NCBI RefSeq assembly: GCF_041429785.1
Contig: NZ_CP163423.1
Coordinates: 682,001-746,000, forward strand
Length of the DNA: 64,000 nucleotides
Origin: Fretibacter rubidus
GTDB taxonomy: Bacteria > Pseudomonadota > Alphaproteobacteria > Caulobacterales > Maricaulaceae
Direction: 5' to 3'
A program made the translations under genes and the position numbers. The first letter of the stretch is position 1; the number at the start of each line of letters is the position of its first letter. The notes below the pieces were generated by a model. That model did not search any database. It had not been told where the DNA came from and was given only the letters and a program-made list of their open reading frames with translations. Shown here piece by piece: positions 42,711 to 51,805 of this stretch.

Positions 42711-42739
42711 GTTTCATCGTTCTGTCATGCCGTTGTCAT
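42711..42739 (+). promoter_or_regulatory. Tandem Pho box for the receptor-phytase operon
   Basis: Three half-sites with an exact 11-base period: GTTTCAT (42711), CTGTCAT (42722) and TTGTCAT (42733). The last two fit PhoB consensus well. The array ends 46 bases before the receptor start at 42785, a suitable distance for a PhoB-activated promoter. Confidence 0.72.
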
Positions 42740-42784
42740 GGAAAGATAGGATGTGGCGTCCAACTTAAATGTTTGGAGGGACCC

Positions 42785-45589
42785 ATGCGGCGAACGAATT
42801 TCAAATCATCTCATATGGCTTTATCAGCCTCTATCATGGCTTTATCATTGGCGGTGGCGACGCCTGCTTCGGCGCAATTTCTGACGGGTAAGGTCACTGA
42901 TTCTACGGGACAAACAGGGTTTCAAGGCGCCGTTGTGACGATTGACGGCACCAACCGGTCCACAACGACGGACCGTTTTGGCAATTACCGTATCAATAAC
43001 CTGCTCCCCGGAACCTATGACGTGACCGTCAGCTATATTGGGGCCAGCAATGTTAATGAGACCGTGACAGTGCCCGCCCAGGGGGCCGATCTAAATATCG
43101 TGCTGGGTAATCAAGTCGACTTTATTGACAATGTGATTGTTGTCGGCACACGCGCCGCACAGGCAAGCGCGATTAACCAACAACGCGCCGCAGACTCTAT
43201 CAAAACCATTATCGATTCTGATGGTCTAGGCAATTTCCCTGACACAACCGTCGCTGATTCGTTACAGCGCGCCGTTGGTCTTTCTGTTGAAACTGACCAA
43301 GGCGAGGGACGTTATGTCTCTATTCGGGGTATCAATACTGATTTAATTTCGTCTTCGATAAACGGTGTACGCACCCCATCACCCGAAGACCGCCGCGGTG
43401 TCTTGCTTGATGGTGTACCGTCTGATTTGCTTGACGGTATTGAAATTCAAAAATCCCTTACGCCTGATGTCGATGCCGATAGCTTGGGCGGTGTCATTAA
43501 TCTGAAAACGATTTCTGCCTTTGACCGCAAAGGTCAATTCGTCCGCGGTAAAATCGAAGGTCAGTATAATGAGATTACAGACAAAATTTCGCCCAAAGCA
43601 ACGCTAACCTATTCCAATACCTTTAATGACATCTTCGGCATGGCCCTGTCAGTTAATTATCAAAACTTGAATATTGAAAGCCATAATAATGAGACCGGCG
43701 AATGGGCGCTTGATGATGATAGCGGACTTTTCTTTGTTGCCGATGATTATGAACAACGCTGGTATGATTTAACACGCGAGCGCCTTGGTTTGGTTGCCAA
43801 TTTTGATTTTCGGATTAGCGATAATACAGACCTTTATGTTCGCACGCTGTTTAACCAATATACTGATGATGAGGTGCGCAATAAATTTGAGTTCCGCGAA
43901 TTTGACGAAGAGATTATCGCTATCTCCCCGACCAGTGTTTCAATCCGTCGCGGCGAAGTCGATGCAGAGGCGCGTAAGCGTGAAGAGGTTCGCAATATCG
44001 AAACTTACTCCATCGGTGGTAAAACAGAATTGGATAAGTGGAACTTTGATTATCAAGCTGCATATGCTTATGCGCAAGAAGACGATAGCAACAATCATGA
44101 TGTGGCCTTCCGCTCTACGCCAGAGCAGCGCGACTCTGATATTGGCTCTATCACGCTAGATTATTCTGATCCGCAGCAACCGGTAATCTCTGGCCCCGCG
44201 CTCGACTTTTTGCTCGACCCGTCAAATTATGAACTCGACGCATTCGAGCAAGAATTTACGACAAATGAGGACACAGAACTCTCCGCACAATTTAACGTCT
44301 CTCGCGATAGCCTTTTGGGAGATACGCAAGTTGTGTGGAAAGCGGGTATGAAATACCGTGACCGCGAGAAAGTGCGTGACCAGAACCTTGTCTTTTATGA
44401 GCGTGACGATGTAAACATGGCGGACTTTATTCGCTCTGATTCTGAAATTACAAATTGGCGTCTGGTTAACCGGATGTTTGAATGGCCTGATGCCAATCTG
44501 ACAGAGGCCTTACGCGGCACATTTACCACTGATGAATTACAAGAAGACGATAGCTTTCTTGAATCCACATTAGGTGACTTTGAAATTAACGAGAAAATCT
44601 TCGCTGCATACGGCATGGGCACATTCAATGTCGGTGACGCCACGATTGTTGCCGGTGTTCGCTTGGAGCAAACCAATGTCGATTTGATGGGTAACTTTGT
44701 CGAAGAAGGCAGCACAGATGTCACCCTGCGTAATGTGTCTGATGACTACACAGACATCTTACCGAGTTTGAATGTCAAATATGATTTCACGGACAAGGTC
44801 ATTGGCCGCGCCGCCTATTACGCCGCTGTTGTGCGTCCGTCATTTGGCGACATGGCCCCCAATGCGTTTTTGAACGAAGACCGCGACGAAATTGAATTGG
44901 GTAACCCGAACCTCGAAGCTTACGGGGCTGATAACTTTGATTTGGGTCTAGAGTTTTATCCAACAAGTCTATCGGTGATTTCAGTCGGGCTGTTTTACAA
45001 AGATATTGCCAACGCAATTTTCCCAGCCCGGTTTGACGTGGCGGATGTACCTGACACGGTCGACCTTAGCTTCCTACCAGCGGCAACACTGGCAGGACTT
45101 GATGAAATTACCACATCAATAAACGTTGGCAAAAGCGAGCTTTACGGGGTTGAATTTAATTATGTTCAAAATCTGGGTGATTTATCAGAAGCTCTGGACG
45201 GCTTTCTTTTCTCTGGCAATTTGACCCTGACGGATAGTGAATCAACCCTGCCTGATGGACGGGTCGTACCGTTCCTAAAACAGTCTAATGCTGTTGGTAA
45301 CATCGCAATTGGTTATGACAAAGGACCGTGGGATCTACGCGTCTCTGCCAATTTCCGCGGCGATTACCTGGACGGACTAGAGGATGAAGACCTTGACCGT
45401 ATTACCGATGACCGCCTTTTGATTGAAGCGTCAGCAAAATATAAGTTCAACGACAATATCCAAGTTTATGTCGAAGGTAAGAACCTGACCGATGCCCCAG
45501 AATATTACTACTTTGGCGACACCTCACGTTTGTCACAATATGACGAATTTGGCCGTTCTGTCGTTATCGGTGCACGCCTAACTTACTAG
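42785..45589 (+). CDS. TonB-dependent receptor with carboxypeptidase-like N-terminal domain (phosphorus cluster)
   Basis: Outer-membrane receptor of 934 residues. The signal peptide is about 1-31 (ASA-Q). A carboxypeptidase-regulatory-like domain follows (FLTGKVTDSTGQ, DRFGNYRINNLLPGTYDVTV), then a plug with NFPDTTVADSLQRAVGLSVE and GRYVSIRGI, and a barrel ending in LTY. GGAGG before ATG 42785 decides the start. It is cotranscribed with a phytase ten bases downstream and sits behind Pho boxes, so it probably imports inositol phosphates or another phosphate ester. Confidence 0.9.
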   Translation: MRRTNFKSSHMALSASIMALSLAVATPASAQFLTGKVTDSTGQTGFQGAVVTIDGTNRSTTTDRFGNYRINNLLPGTYDVTVSYIGASNVNETVTVPAQGADLNIVLGNQVDFIDNVIVVGTRAAQASAINQQRAADSIKTIIDSDGLGNFPDTTVADSLQRAVGLSVETDQGEGRYVSIRGINTDLISSSINGVRTPSPEDRRGVLLDGVPSDLLDGIEIQKSLTPDVDADSLGGVINLKTISAFDRKGQFVRGKIEGQYNEITDKISPKATLTYSNTFNDIFGMALSVNYQNLNIESHNNETGEWALDDDSGLFFVADDYEQRWYDLTRERLGLVANFDFRISDNTDLYVRTLFNQYTDDEVRNKFEFREFDEEIIAISPTSVSIRRGEVDAEARKREEVRNIETYSIGGKTELDKWNFDYQAAYAYAQEDDSNNHDVAFRSTPEQRDSDIGSITLDYSDPQQPVISGPALDFLLDPSNYELDAFEQEFTTNEDTELSAQFNVSRDSLLGDTQVVWKAGMKYRDREKVRDQNLVFYERDDVNMADFIRSDSEITNWRLVNRMFEWPDANLTEALRGTFTTDELQEDDSFLESTLGDFEINEKIFAAYGMGTFNVGDATIVAGVRLEQTNVDLMGNFVEEGSTDVTLRNVSDDYTDILPSLNVKYDFTDKVIGRAAYYAAVVRPSFGDMAPNAFLNEDRDEIELGNPNLEAYGADNFDLGLEFYPTSLSVISVGLFYKDIANAIFPARFDVADVPDTVDLSFLPAATLAGLDEITTSINVGKSELYGVEFNYVQNLGDLSEALDGFLFSGNLTLTDSESTLPDGRVVPFLKQSNAVGNIAIGYDKGPWDLRVSANFRGDYLDGLEDEDLDRITDDRLLIEASAKYKFNDNIQVYVEGKNLTDAPEYYYFGDTSRLSQYDEFGRSVVIGARLTY

Positions 45590-45599
45590 GAGGTCTATC

Positions 45600-46649
45600 A
45601 TGAAATATTTACTCTCACTGTCTGTCGCTGCTTTTACCCTTACGGCTTGCGCAACAACAGGCTCTGACATTGATTATCCTGCCTTTGCGGTCACGGCCGC
45701 ATTTGAGACGCCCATTATGGCAAGCGAGGGCGACTCTGCGGATGACCCTGCGATTTATATTGCTGCCAATGGCACGGGCTTCATCGCCGGCACGGATAAG
45801 CAGTCTGGATTATATATCTATAATTTGGACGGCACGCAGCGTGATTATATGCCGATTGGCATGATCAATAATATTGATCTGCGCGACGGGTTTTCCTTGG
45901 ATGGGCAGAACTATGTTTTGATGGTGGCCAGCGATGACGAAACCAACGCGATTGTGTCGCTGCTCTATAATGCCACGACAGATCAGTTCGTAACCCCAAA
46001 CGGTCACCGTCTCTCAACGGGCGAAATATCCCCTTACGGTATTTGTTTAGGGCGGGGTGATGACGACAGCTTTCATATTGGCGTCACGACGAAAGCGGGC
46101 CTCTATGCGCAATATGAGATGACCGAAGAAGACGGTGCCTTGGCAATTAACCCGTCAAGAGACTTCTCAACGGTTAAACAAACCGAAGGCTGCGTTTTTG
46201 ATGACCGCACAGGCTCACTTTATCTGGCGGTCGAGGAAGGGGCATTATCGCACTATCCGATGAGCCCGAGGGCCGATCCTGTTCGCACAGAGATTGCGAG
46301 GATTAATCAGTTCGGTTTGAAAGCTGATTTGGAAGGCGTCACACTCTATGAAGACGGCGACATTGGTGGATACGTTATTGTATCGTCCCAAGGCAATAAT
46401 AGCTACGGGGTCTTTAGTCTTCCTGATTATGACTTTGCGGGGCGTTTTGAAATTAAAGACGGCAGCGTTGACGGCGTATCAAGCACGGACGGCATCGCGG
46501 TGACGTCCCACGCCACGCCGCGCTTTCCCGACGGATTTTTAGTTGTCCAAGACGATATGGATGACACCTCGCCACAGTCAGATGATTTTAAAAAGCAAAA
46601 TTTTAAAGTTATCGATTGGCGAGACATTAAAACGCAGCTGACACGGTAG
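45600..46649 (+). CDS. Beta-propeller phytase, lipoprotein
   Basis: Calcium-dependent 3-phytase of 349 residues that releases phosphate from phytate. The lipobox TLTAC puts Cys17 as the anchor. Beta-propeller phytase marks are visible: DSADDPAIYI, AGTDKQSGLYIYNLDG, NNIDLRDGF, ASDDETNAI and GCVFDDRTGSLYLAVEEG. With PhoX and the receptor it forms an organic-phosphorus uptake unit. GGAGG lies upstream. The phytase is probably surface- or periplasm-facing. Confidence 0.92.
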   Translation: MKYLLSLSVAAFTLTACATTGSDIDYPAFAVTAAFETPIMASEGDSADDPAIYIAANGTGFIAGTDKQSGLYIYNLDGTQRDYMPIGMINNIDLRDGFSLDGQNYVLMVASDDETNAIVSLLYNATTDQFVTPNGHRLSTGEISPYGICLGRGDDDSFHIGVTTKAGLYAQYEMTEEDGALAINPSRDFSTVKQTEGCVFDDRTGSLYLAVEEGALSHYPMSPRADPVRTEIARINQFGLKADLEGVTLYEDGDIGGYVIVSSQGNNSYGVFSLPDYDFAGRFEIKDGSVDGVSSTDGIAVTSHATPRFPDGFLVVQDDMDDTSPQSDDFKKQNFKVIDWRDIKTQLTR

Positions 46650-46736
46650 TATTGCTGCACCGTCATAAGGGCTCGCGAACAGTAAACATCATGCGTGCCC
46701 TATTTCCAGCTAACCCCTTTCCGCTTGCGGAAGACT

Positions 46737-46780
46737 TTAGCCTCAATGTGTTTTGCTAACCTCAAACACATTGAGGCTAA
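46737..46780. repeat. Perfect 17-bp inverted repeat
   Basis: TTAGCCTCAATGTGTTT (46737-46753) and its exact complement AAACACATTGAGGCTAA (46764-46780) surround a 10-base loop. The right arm covers the stop codon of the PepSY fragment, so the hairpin would form at the end of that message. It lacks a T-run, but still may act as a terminator between convergent genes. Confidence 0.8.
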
Positions 46781-46893
46781 GGCTTGGCTTTCGTCCCCAA
46801 TTTAAAGACACGCCGCCACCATAGATGCAGCCCAGTCATGGACATCACTATAAGCGCGACACCAATAAGGATGAGCACAGGAATACGCCCCGT
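46777..46893 (-). pseudogene. C-terminal fragment of a PepSY-type membrane protein
   Basis: In frame after the receptor's TAA and a further TGA, the minus strand encodes 38 residues, TGRIPVLILIGVALIVMSMT then GLHLWWRRVFKL, and a stop. This is the typical last membrane helix and WWRR tail of PepSY-associated membrane proteins that often follow iron-siderophore receptors. The rest of the gene is missing and there is no start codon, so an internal deletion has probably joined the receptor to the end of its former neighbour. Confidence 0.6.
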
Positions 46894-46896
46894 TCA

Positions 46897-48951
46897 TTAG
46901 AATCTGTAATCAAGCCCGACACTGATACGGCGCGGATCGCCGACTGTACCAGAACGACCTTCTGAGAATATATTGACCGCGTAAAATTCATCAAACACAT
47001 TTGTTGCATCAATAAACAGACGCGCTTGTCCAATTGTGTAACTCGCCTGTAAATCCATTGTGAAATAACTGTCTACGGCATTGACGGTAAGATTGGCATC
47101 ATCACTAAAGTAATCGTCTGAATACCGTGCAAATGCACTGAGTTCGAGAGGCGTAATCGGGTTCCAAACGGCACCGGCAATAGCTGTTATGCCGGGCGCC
47201 CGTTGAAATTCATTACCCGCTGTTCGCGCCCCTGCGGTCGTGTCACTTTGAATTTTGGTATCTGTTAAACCTAAGCCAGCATTCAGGCGCAGTGCTTTTG
47301 TCGCTTGAAAGCGTAGGTCAATTTCGCCGCCAATGGCGCGTGCGTCTGGCGCGTTAGAATAGACATTCGCAAAGAAATCCGGACCAAGTTGTACAAGAGT
47401 CGCAAGTTGGATATCGTTAAAGTCAGTATAAAAAACGTTTGCATTTATACCCAACCGTCCATCTAGGAAATCGCCACGAAGGAAGGTCTCATAATTCCAC
47501 AGAGTTTCTTCTTCAAACACATTTTGCTGGAAGGTTTGAAAATTAAATGTGAAACCGCCAGCATTAAATCCTTTTTCGGCCTGTAAACCAATGCGGATAT
47601 TATCAGTGGCGTCATAGGCCAATTCCGCTTTGGGCAGAAATAAATCATAACTATCATCAAAATCTATCGGTATCGCGCGGAAAGTACCGACGCGTTTTTG
47701 ACTGTCTTTTTGATAGCGCCCGCCCGCGGTTAAGAACAAGCGCTCAGTCAAGCCGTAAGTGCCCTCCGCAAATATGCCTAGGCTATCGCGGTCACCCTTA
47801 AAGCTGCCTTCACCCAACCGAAAACCGCTAAGGTCAATTGTATCATTATTATCGACGCTGGACACATATACACCGGCCAAGCTGGTTAAGCGGTCTGTTT
47901 TATAACGTGCCAGAAATTCATTATTAATTTCATCAGAACTAATGGTCGCGGGGCCGTTACGCTGGATGGTTAAACGCGTCGCGCCAGCGTCTGACACTGT
48001 GAAAACATTTTGAAATGTCAGCGTGTCATTCAGTTCATAATTGATATCAACAATGCCTGCTGTGGCCTTTGTGCCAAATATTGTGAAGCCTGGATTGAAC
48101 CGCGTTAGATTTTCAAAGGGGGCATCAACGGTCTCTGATTGGGGCCCTTCACGGTCGGAATGGGACACGGTCAGCAAGATATCTAGTCCGGGTATTGAGG
48201 TCGGGCGAAGACCTACTTTGCCGCGAAGTGATAGGCTCTCGTTTTTTGTTAGATCCCCACCACCGAAATCTTCCGTAACACCCAACGGGGTGATAAATGT
48301 ATCTTGTTCACGGTAATCAGCCGACAGGCGAAAGGCGACATCGCCATTGCCGAGCGGCCCGCTAATAACGCCAGAGCCTTGACGTGTTTTATCATCACCA
48401 ATAATGCCGCGAACACGACCTTCAAATTCATCAAAATTTGGATCATTGGTTTCAACAAAGATGGCTCCCGAAATGGCGTTTCGTCCTTGCGTCGTTGTCT
48501 GCGGGCCGCGGAAAATTTCAACGCGTTTAATATCCCAAGCCGATGCACTGGCATATACAAATTCGTTAAACGATAGCTGACGCCCGTCGACTTGGATGGT
48601 TGTGCGGGGCAGGGCACCGCCAAAGAACGATTCTACGCTATTCAGAATACCGCTGGTATTTGATCCGCGAATGGTTGGCCCCTGACCATCTGCACCACTA
48701 CTCGTGACATTGGCTGTTTGCTGATAAATGCGCTCTAGCGTGTCTGGGCCAGCGAAAGCGTCAAGCACAGCACCGGTTGTGACAACAACGCTAGATCCTG
48801 TGTTTTTCAACGTTGTATCTTGCCGCTCACCCGTCACGATGATTTCGTCGAGTTGCACAGGGGCGTCAGATGTTTGAGCCGTTGCGACAACAGGTAAAAG
48901 ACTTAAGGCCGTGCCCAATAAAAGCGGAATAGAAACTGTGGAGCGGAACAT
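46897..48951 (-). CDS. TonB-dependent receptor (siderophore-like)
   Basis: Outer-membrane receptor of 684 residues with a signal peptide (1-25, ATA-Q), TonB box near LDEIIVTG, plug (GPTIRGSNTSGILNSVESFF, then RNAISGAIFVETNDP) and a barrel ending in aromatic YRF. The length fits receptors for siderophores or cofactors. The PepSY remnant behind it supports an iron role. A 15-bp palindrome lies just before its ribosome site. No transporter partner remains nearby. Confidence 0.9.
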   Translation of the reverse strand: MFRSTVSIPLLLGTALSLLPVVATAQTSDAPVQLDEIIVTGERQDTTLKNTGSSVVVTTGAVLDAFAGPDTLERIYQQTANVTSSGADGQGPTIRGSNTSGILNSVESFFGGALPRTTIQVDGRQLSFNEFVYASASAWDIKRVEIFRGPQTTTQGRNAISGAIFVETNDPNFDEFEGRVRGIIGDDKTRQGSGVISGPLGNGDVAFRLSADYREQDTFITPLGVTEDFGGGDLTKNESLSLRGKVGLRPTSIPGLDILLTVSHSDREGPQSETVDAPFENLTRFNPGFTIFGTKATAGIVDINYELNDTLTFQNVFTVSDAGATRLTIQRNGPATISSDEINNEFLARYKTDRLTSLAGVYVSSVDNNDTIDLSGFRLGEGSFKGDRDSLGIFAEGTYGLTERLFLTAGGRYQKDSQKRVGTFRAIPIDFDDSYDLFLPKAELAYDATDNIRIGLQAEKGFNAGGFTFNFQTFQQNVFEEETLWNYETFLRGDFLDGRLGINANVFYTDFNDIQLATLVQLGPDFFANVYSNAPDARAIGGEIDLRFQATKALRLNAGLGLTDTKIQSDTTAGARTAGNEFQRAPGITAIAGAVWNPITPLELSAFARYSDDYFSDDANLTVNAVDSYFTMDLQASYTIGQARLFIDATNVFDEFYAVNIFSEGRSGTVGDPRRISVGLDYRF

Positions 48952-48960
48952 GTGACCTCG

Positions 48961-48975
48961 CTAAATTTAATTTAG
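48961..48975. promoter_or_regulatory. AT-rich palindrome before the receptor start
   Basis: CTAAATTTAATTTAG is a perfect 15-base palindrome (odd centre) directly upstream of the GAGG ribosome site of the receptor at 48951. It may be an operator of an iron regulator, but does not fit a Fur box well. Confidence 0.4.
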
Positions 48976-49080
48976 TGGGCACCTAACAAATCAAACTTAT
49001 TATGTAAATGACAATGAGTTGCAGATGTGCAGTTATTTTGATAGGGGTCAATTTACTAGCCAAAACCGCGCGGAAAGCCC

Positions 49081-49503
49081 ATGAAGCCCTATGTTCAACA
49101 TTATTACCCCGCAACCGTCGCAATCATGAAACGGTATTCGCCAAAGCGCTTGCTCTGGCTAAGCTTGGGACTGGTGTGTTTTACATTAGGGGCTATCGGT
49201 TTGTTTTTGCCTTTGCTCCCGACCACATCCTTCATGCTTGTCGCGGCTTTTGCTTTTGCCCGCTCATCACCCCGACTGCACACATGGTTATTGCAGCACA
49301 AAGTCTTTGGCCCCCTAATCACGGACTGGCAAACACACCGCGCCATTTCAACCAAAGCCAAAATCGCAAGCCTTCTTTCGATGATAATCATTGTCGCAAT
49401 TGGCTTTGCATTCCAACTGCCCCTTTGGGTCATCGGTCTACAAGTCTTTATCCTCGGCTTGGTAAGTCTGTTCCTTTGGACGCGACCCGTTCCACCGACA
49501 TAA
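49081..49503 (+). CDS. DUF454 (YbaN) inner-membrane protein
   Basis: Small membrane protein of 140 residues. LGAIGLFLPLLPTTSFMLVAAFAFARSSPRLHTWLL is the family pattern in parts, with LPTTSF at its centre and a downstream HKVFGPLITDW and basic turn. Three membrane segments are visible (about 25-47, 93-112 and 114-132). The family function is unknown; the gene lies near heme and iron genes in some bacteria. ATG 49081 has GGAAAG before it; Met16 is another possible start. It is divergent from the receptor. Confidence 0.82.
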   Translation: MKPYVQHYYPATVAIMKRYSPKRLLWLSLGLVCFTLGAIGLFLPLLPTTSFMLVAAFAFARSSPRLHTWLLQHKVFGPLITDWQTHRAISTKAKIASLLSMIIIVAIGFAFQLPLWVIGLQVFILGLVSLFLWTRPVPPT

Positions 49504-49522
49504 TGTGTTCACGCTTGCGCGG

Positions 49523-51670
49523 CTAAGGTGCAGCGACACTGACGGCGAAGGCATATTCTGTTGCGACTTCTTTTAAGCTGTCATAACGCCCGCTTTGGCC
49601 TTGGTGGCCCGCATCCATATTAATCTTCAGCAGGATAGGCGCGTTGCCGTTTTGGTGATCACGGAGTTTCGCGGCCCATTTGGCGGGCTCCCAATATGTT
49701 ACGCGCGGATCGGTCAGACCGCCCGTAATTAACATCGGCGGATAGGTTTTTTCTCTGACCTGGTCATAGGGCGAATAGGACAGCAAGCGGTCATAGGCGT
49801 CTTCGTCTTCTATTGGGTTACCCCATTCCGGCCATTCTGGCGGTGTGAGGGGGAGGCTGTCATCTGACATCGTGTTGAGCACATCGACAAAAGGCACAGC
49901 CGCAATAACGCCGGCGAAAACCTCTGGCGCTTGATTAACAGCCGCCCCGACAAGCAAGCCGCCCGCTGAACCCCCGTGTGCAATAATTTTTCCTTCTGAC
50001 GTTTTACCCTGCGCAATTAACGCGCGGCCCACATCGACATAATCATTAAAGGTATTGATCTTTTTCTCCATTTTACCGTCCAGATACCATTGATATCCTT
50101 TGGCTTGACTGCCGCGGATATGGGCAATGGCGTAAACAAATCCGCGGTCAACAAGAGACAGCCTTGATGTGCTGAACCCCGCTGGAATTGTAATGCCGTA
50201 TGACCCGTAACCGTAAAGCAAGCAGGGGCTATCCGCATTGGGCGGTGTGTCACGGTGATAAAGAAGGGTGACTGGCACAGCTTGCCCGTCGCGAACTGTG
50301 ATGGAAAACCGCTCTGTCTTGTAATGGCTTGCGTCATGGCCGCTAGGGATAAGCTGCGTTTTGCGTAGGCGCTTTTCGCGCGTGTCCATATTATAGTCAA
50401 AGACTTGGCGCGGGGTTGTTGGCGATGAATAGCTATAGCGCAGCCAAGGTGTATCAAATTCAAACCCGCCCGAGAGGCCCAGCGCATAGGCGGCCTCGTC
50501 AAAGGCAATGCTATGGGTATCACCGCTGCGCAAATCACGAATATAGACAATCGGCAAAGCGTCTTCGCGGACCATATAAACCAAGTGATTGGCATAAGCT
50601 TCCATACCCAAAATTAGCTGTCCTGGCTGGTGCGGGATCAGGGGCTTCCATGTGGCGATGTCCGGGTTTTTGCTATCGGCCACCATAATCTGAAAATCGA
50701 CGGCGCCGTCCTTATTGGTATGGATGTAAAGCGTCTCCTCTCCTGTCACTGGGTCTGGGCGCTCTGATACGCTATATTCATGGCCTGTCTTTCGCGCGGC
50801 AATGCACTGCGGTGCGGCGGTTGGTGTGCCCGACGGGATACGGTGAATCTCACTGGTCGTGTGATTATGGCTACTAATCTCTATATAGCGTCCGCTATCA
50901 CTTTCGCTAATGGAGACGAAAAAACCTGGGTCGTCTTCGCGGTAAACAAGGCGCGGCGTGTCATCTGCGTCCATAACGTCTTTGGCAAACACCGCATAGG
51001 GGCGTTGGTTTTCGTCCCGTTCGACCCAAAATATTGTGCGGTTGTCCCGTGCCCATTCCAAACCGCCGGCAGAGCGCGTTATACCTGTTTCGCGCGGCTT
51101 GGTTTCCCCCGCTTTGGTTATAAAGACCTCGTAATTTTCAGATCCCTTGCGGTCGACGGAATAAGCATACCAATTGTGGTCCGGGCTATGGGCGGTATCA
51201 CCCAAATCAAAAAAATCAGAGGTCTGACCATTGATTTCGCGTTTGGCTTCAATATCGGCGTCTAGCAAAAGAACTTCATCGCCAAAAGGGTCACGCGTAA
51301 CGGGGTCGCATGATTTGCGCGCATAAATTCCGTGTTGATCACCTTTGCGGTAGCGGTGATAATAGCTGTATGCGCCGTCAGGGCTGGGCACAGAACTATC
51401 CTCGCTTTCGAGCCGCCCTTTCATTTCTGAAAATATAGTCGCTTCCAAATCAGATAGCGGGGCGAGCACAGATTTTGTATAGGCATTTTCCGCCTCCAGA
51501 TGGGTGCGAATATCGGGGTTCAAAAGGGATGGGTCAGCCATGACCGCTTGCCAATTTTCATCCTTCATCCAATAGTAATCATCAACGCGCTTGCGGCCCA
51601 ACTGTTCTATAATATGAGGTCGTTTTTCTGGACGTGGCGGCGTTTGGGAAAGGTCGATTTTATACGGCAT
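49523..51670 (-). CDS. ptrB: Oligopeptidase B (prolyl oligopeptidase family, S9)
   Basis: Serine peptidase of 715 residues that cuts short peptides after basic residues. An N-terminal seven-bladed propeller (about 70-420) filters by size. The catalytic domain has the nucleophile Ser568 in GGSAGG, the Asp in GLTDPRVTYWEPAKW-like segments and His in MDAGHQGQSGRYD. No signal peptide is seen, so it is cytoplasmic. It is convergent with the DUF454 gene with 19 bases between. Confidence 0.9.
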   Translation of the reverse strand: MPYKIDLSQTPPRPEKRPHIIEQLGRKRVDDYYWMKDENWQAVMADPSLLNPDIRTHLEAENAYTKSVLAPLSDLEATIFSEMKGRLESEDSSVPSPDGAYSYYHRYRKGDQHGIYARKSCDPVTRDPFGDEVLLLDADIEAKREINGQTSDFFDLGDTAHSPDHNWYAYSVDRKGSENYEVFITKAGETKPRETGITRSAGGLEWARDNRTIFWVERDENQRPYAVFAKDVMDADDTPRLVYREDDPGFFVSISESDSGRYIEISSHNHTTSEIHRIPSGTPTAAPQCIAARKTGHEYSVSERPDPVTGEETLYIHTNKDGAVDFQIMVADSKNPDIATWKPLIPHQPGQLILGMEAYANHLVYMVREDALPIVYIRDLRSGDTHSIAFDEAAYALGLSGGFEFDTPWLRYSYSSPTTPRQVFDYNMDTREKRLRKTQLIPSGHDASHYKTERFSITVRDGQAVPVTLLYHRDTPPNADSPCLLYGYGSYGITIPAGFSTSRLSLVDRGFVYAIAHIRGSQAKGYQWYLDGKMEKKINTFNDYVDVGRALIAQGKTSEGKIIAHGGSAGGLLVGAAVNQAPEVFAGVIAAVPFVDVLNTMSDDSLPLTPPEWPEWGNPIEDEDAYDRLLSYSPYDQVREKTYPPMLITGGLTDPRVTYWEPAKWAAKLRDHQNGNAPILLKINMDAGHQGQSGRYDSLKEVATEYAFAVSVAAP

Positions 51671-51805
51671 GATGGCTCCTTTTTCAGCTAGCCCATAGGG
51701 TTAAATCCTGATGCGAACAAGTCTGCAATTCTGTCATTTATTAACACACCATAAAGGGACGCAAATTATAGTTAACCCAGATTAGTTTATTAAACAGGAC
51801 GATAT

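Noticed and set aside
48961-48975. Fur box before the third receptor
   Set aside because: The palindrome is symmetrical but does not fit the GATAATGAT-type pattern; kept only as an unnamed palindrome.
49008-49526. Frame of 172 codons overlapping the DUF454 gene
   Set aside because: The other frame matches the DUF454 family with its membrane helices; this one has no such pattern.
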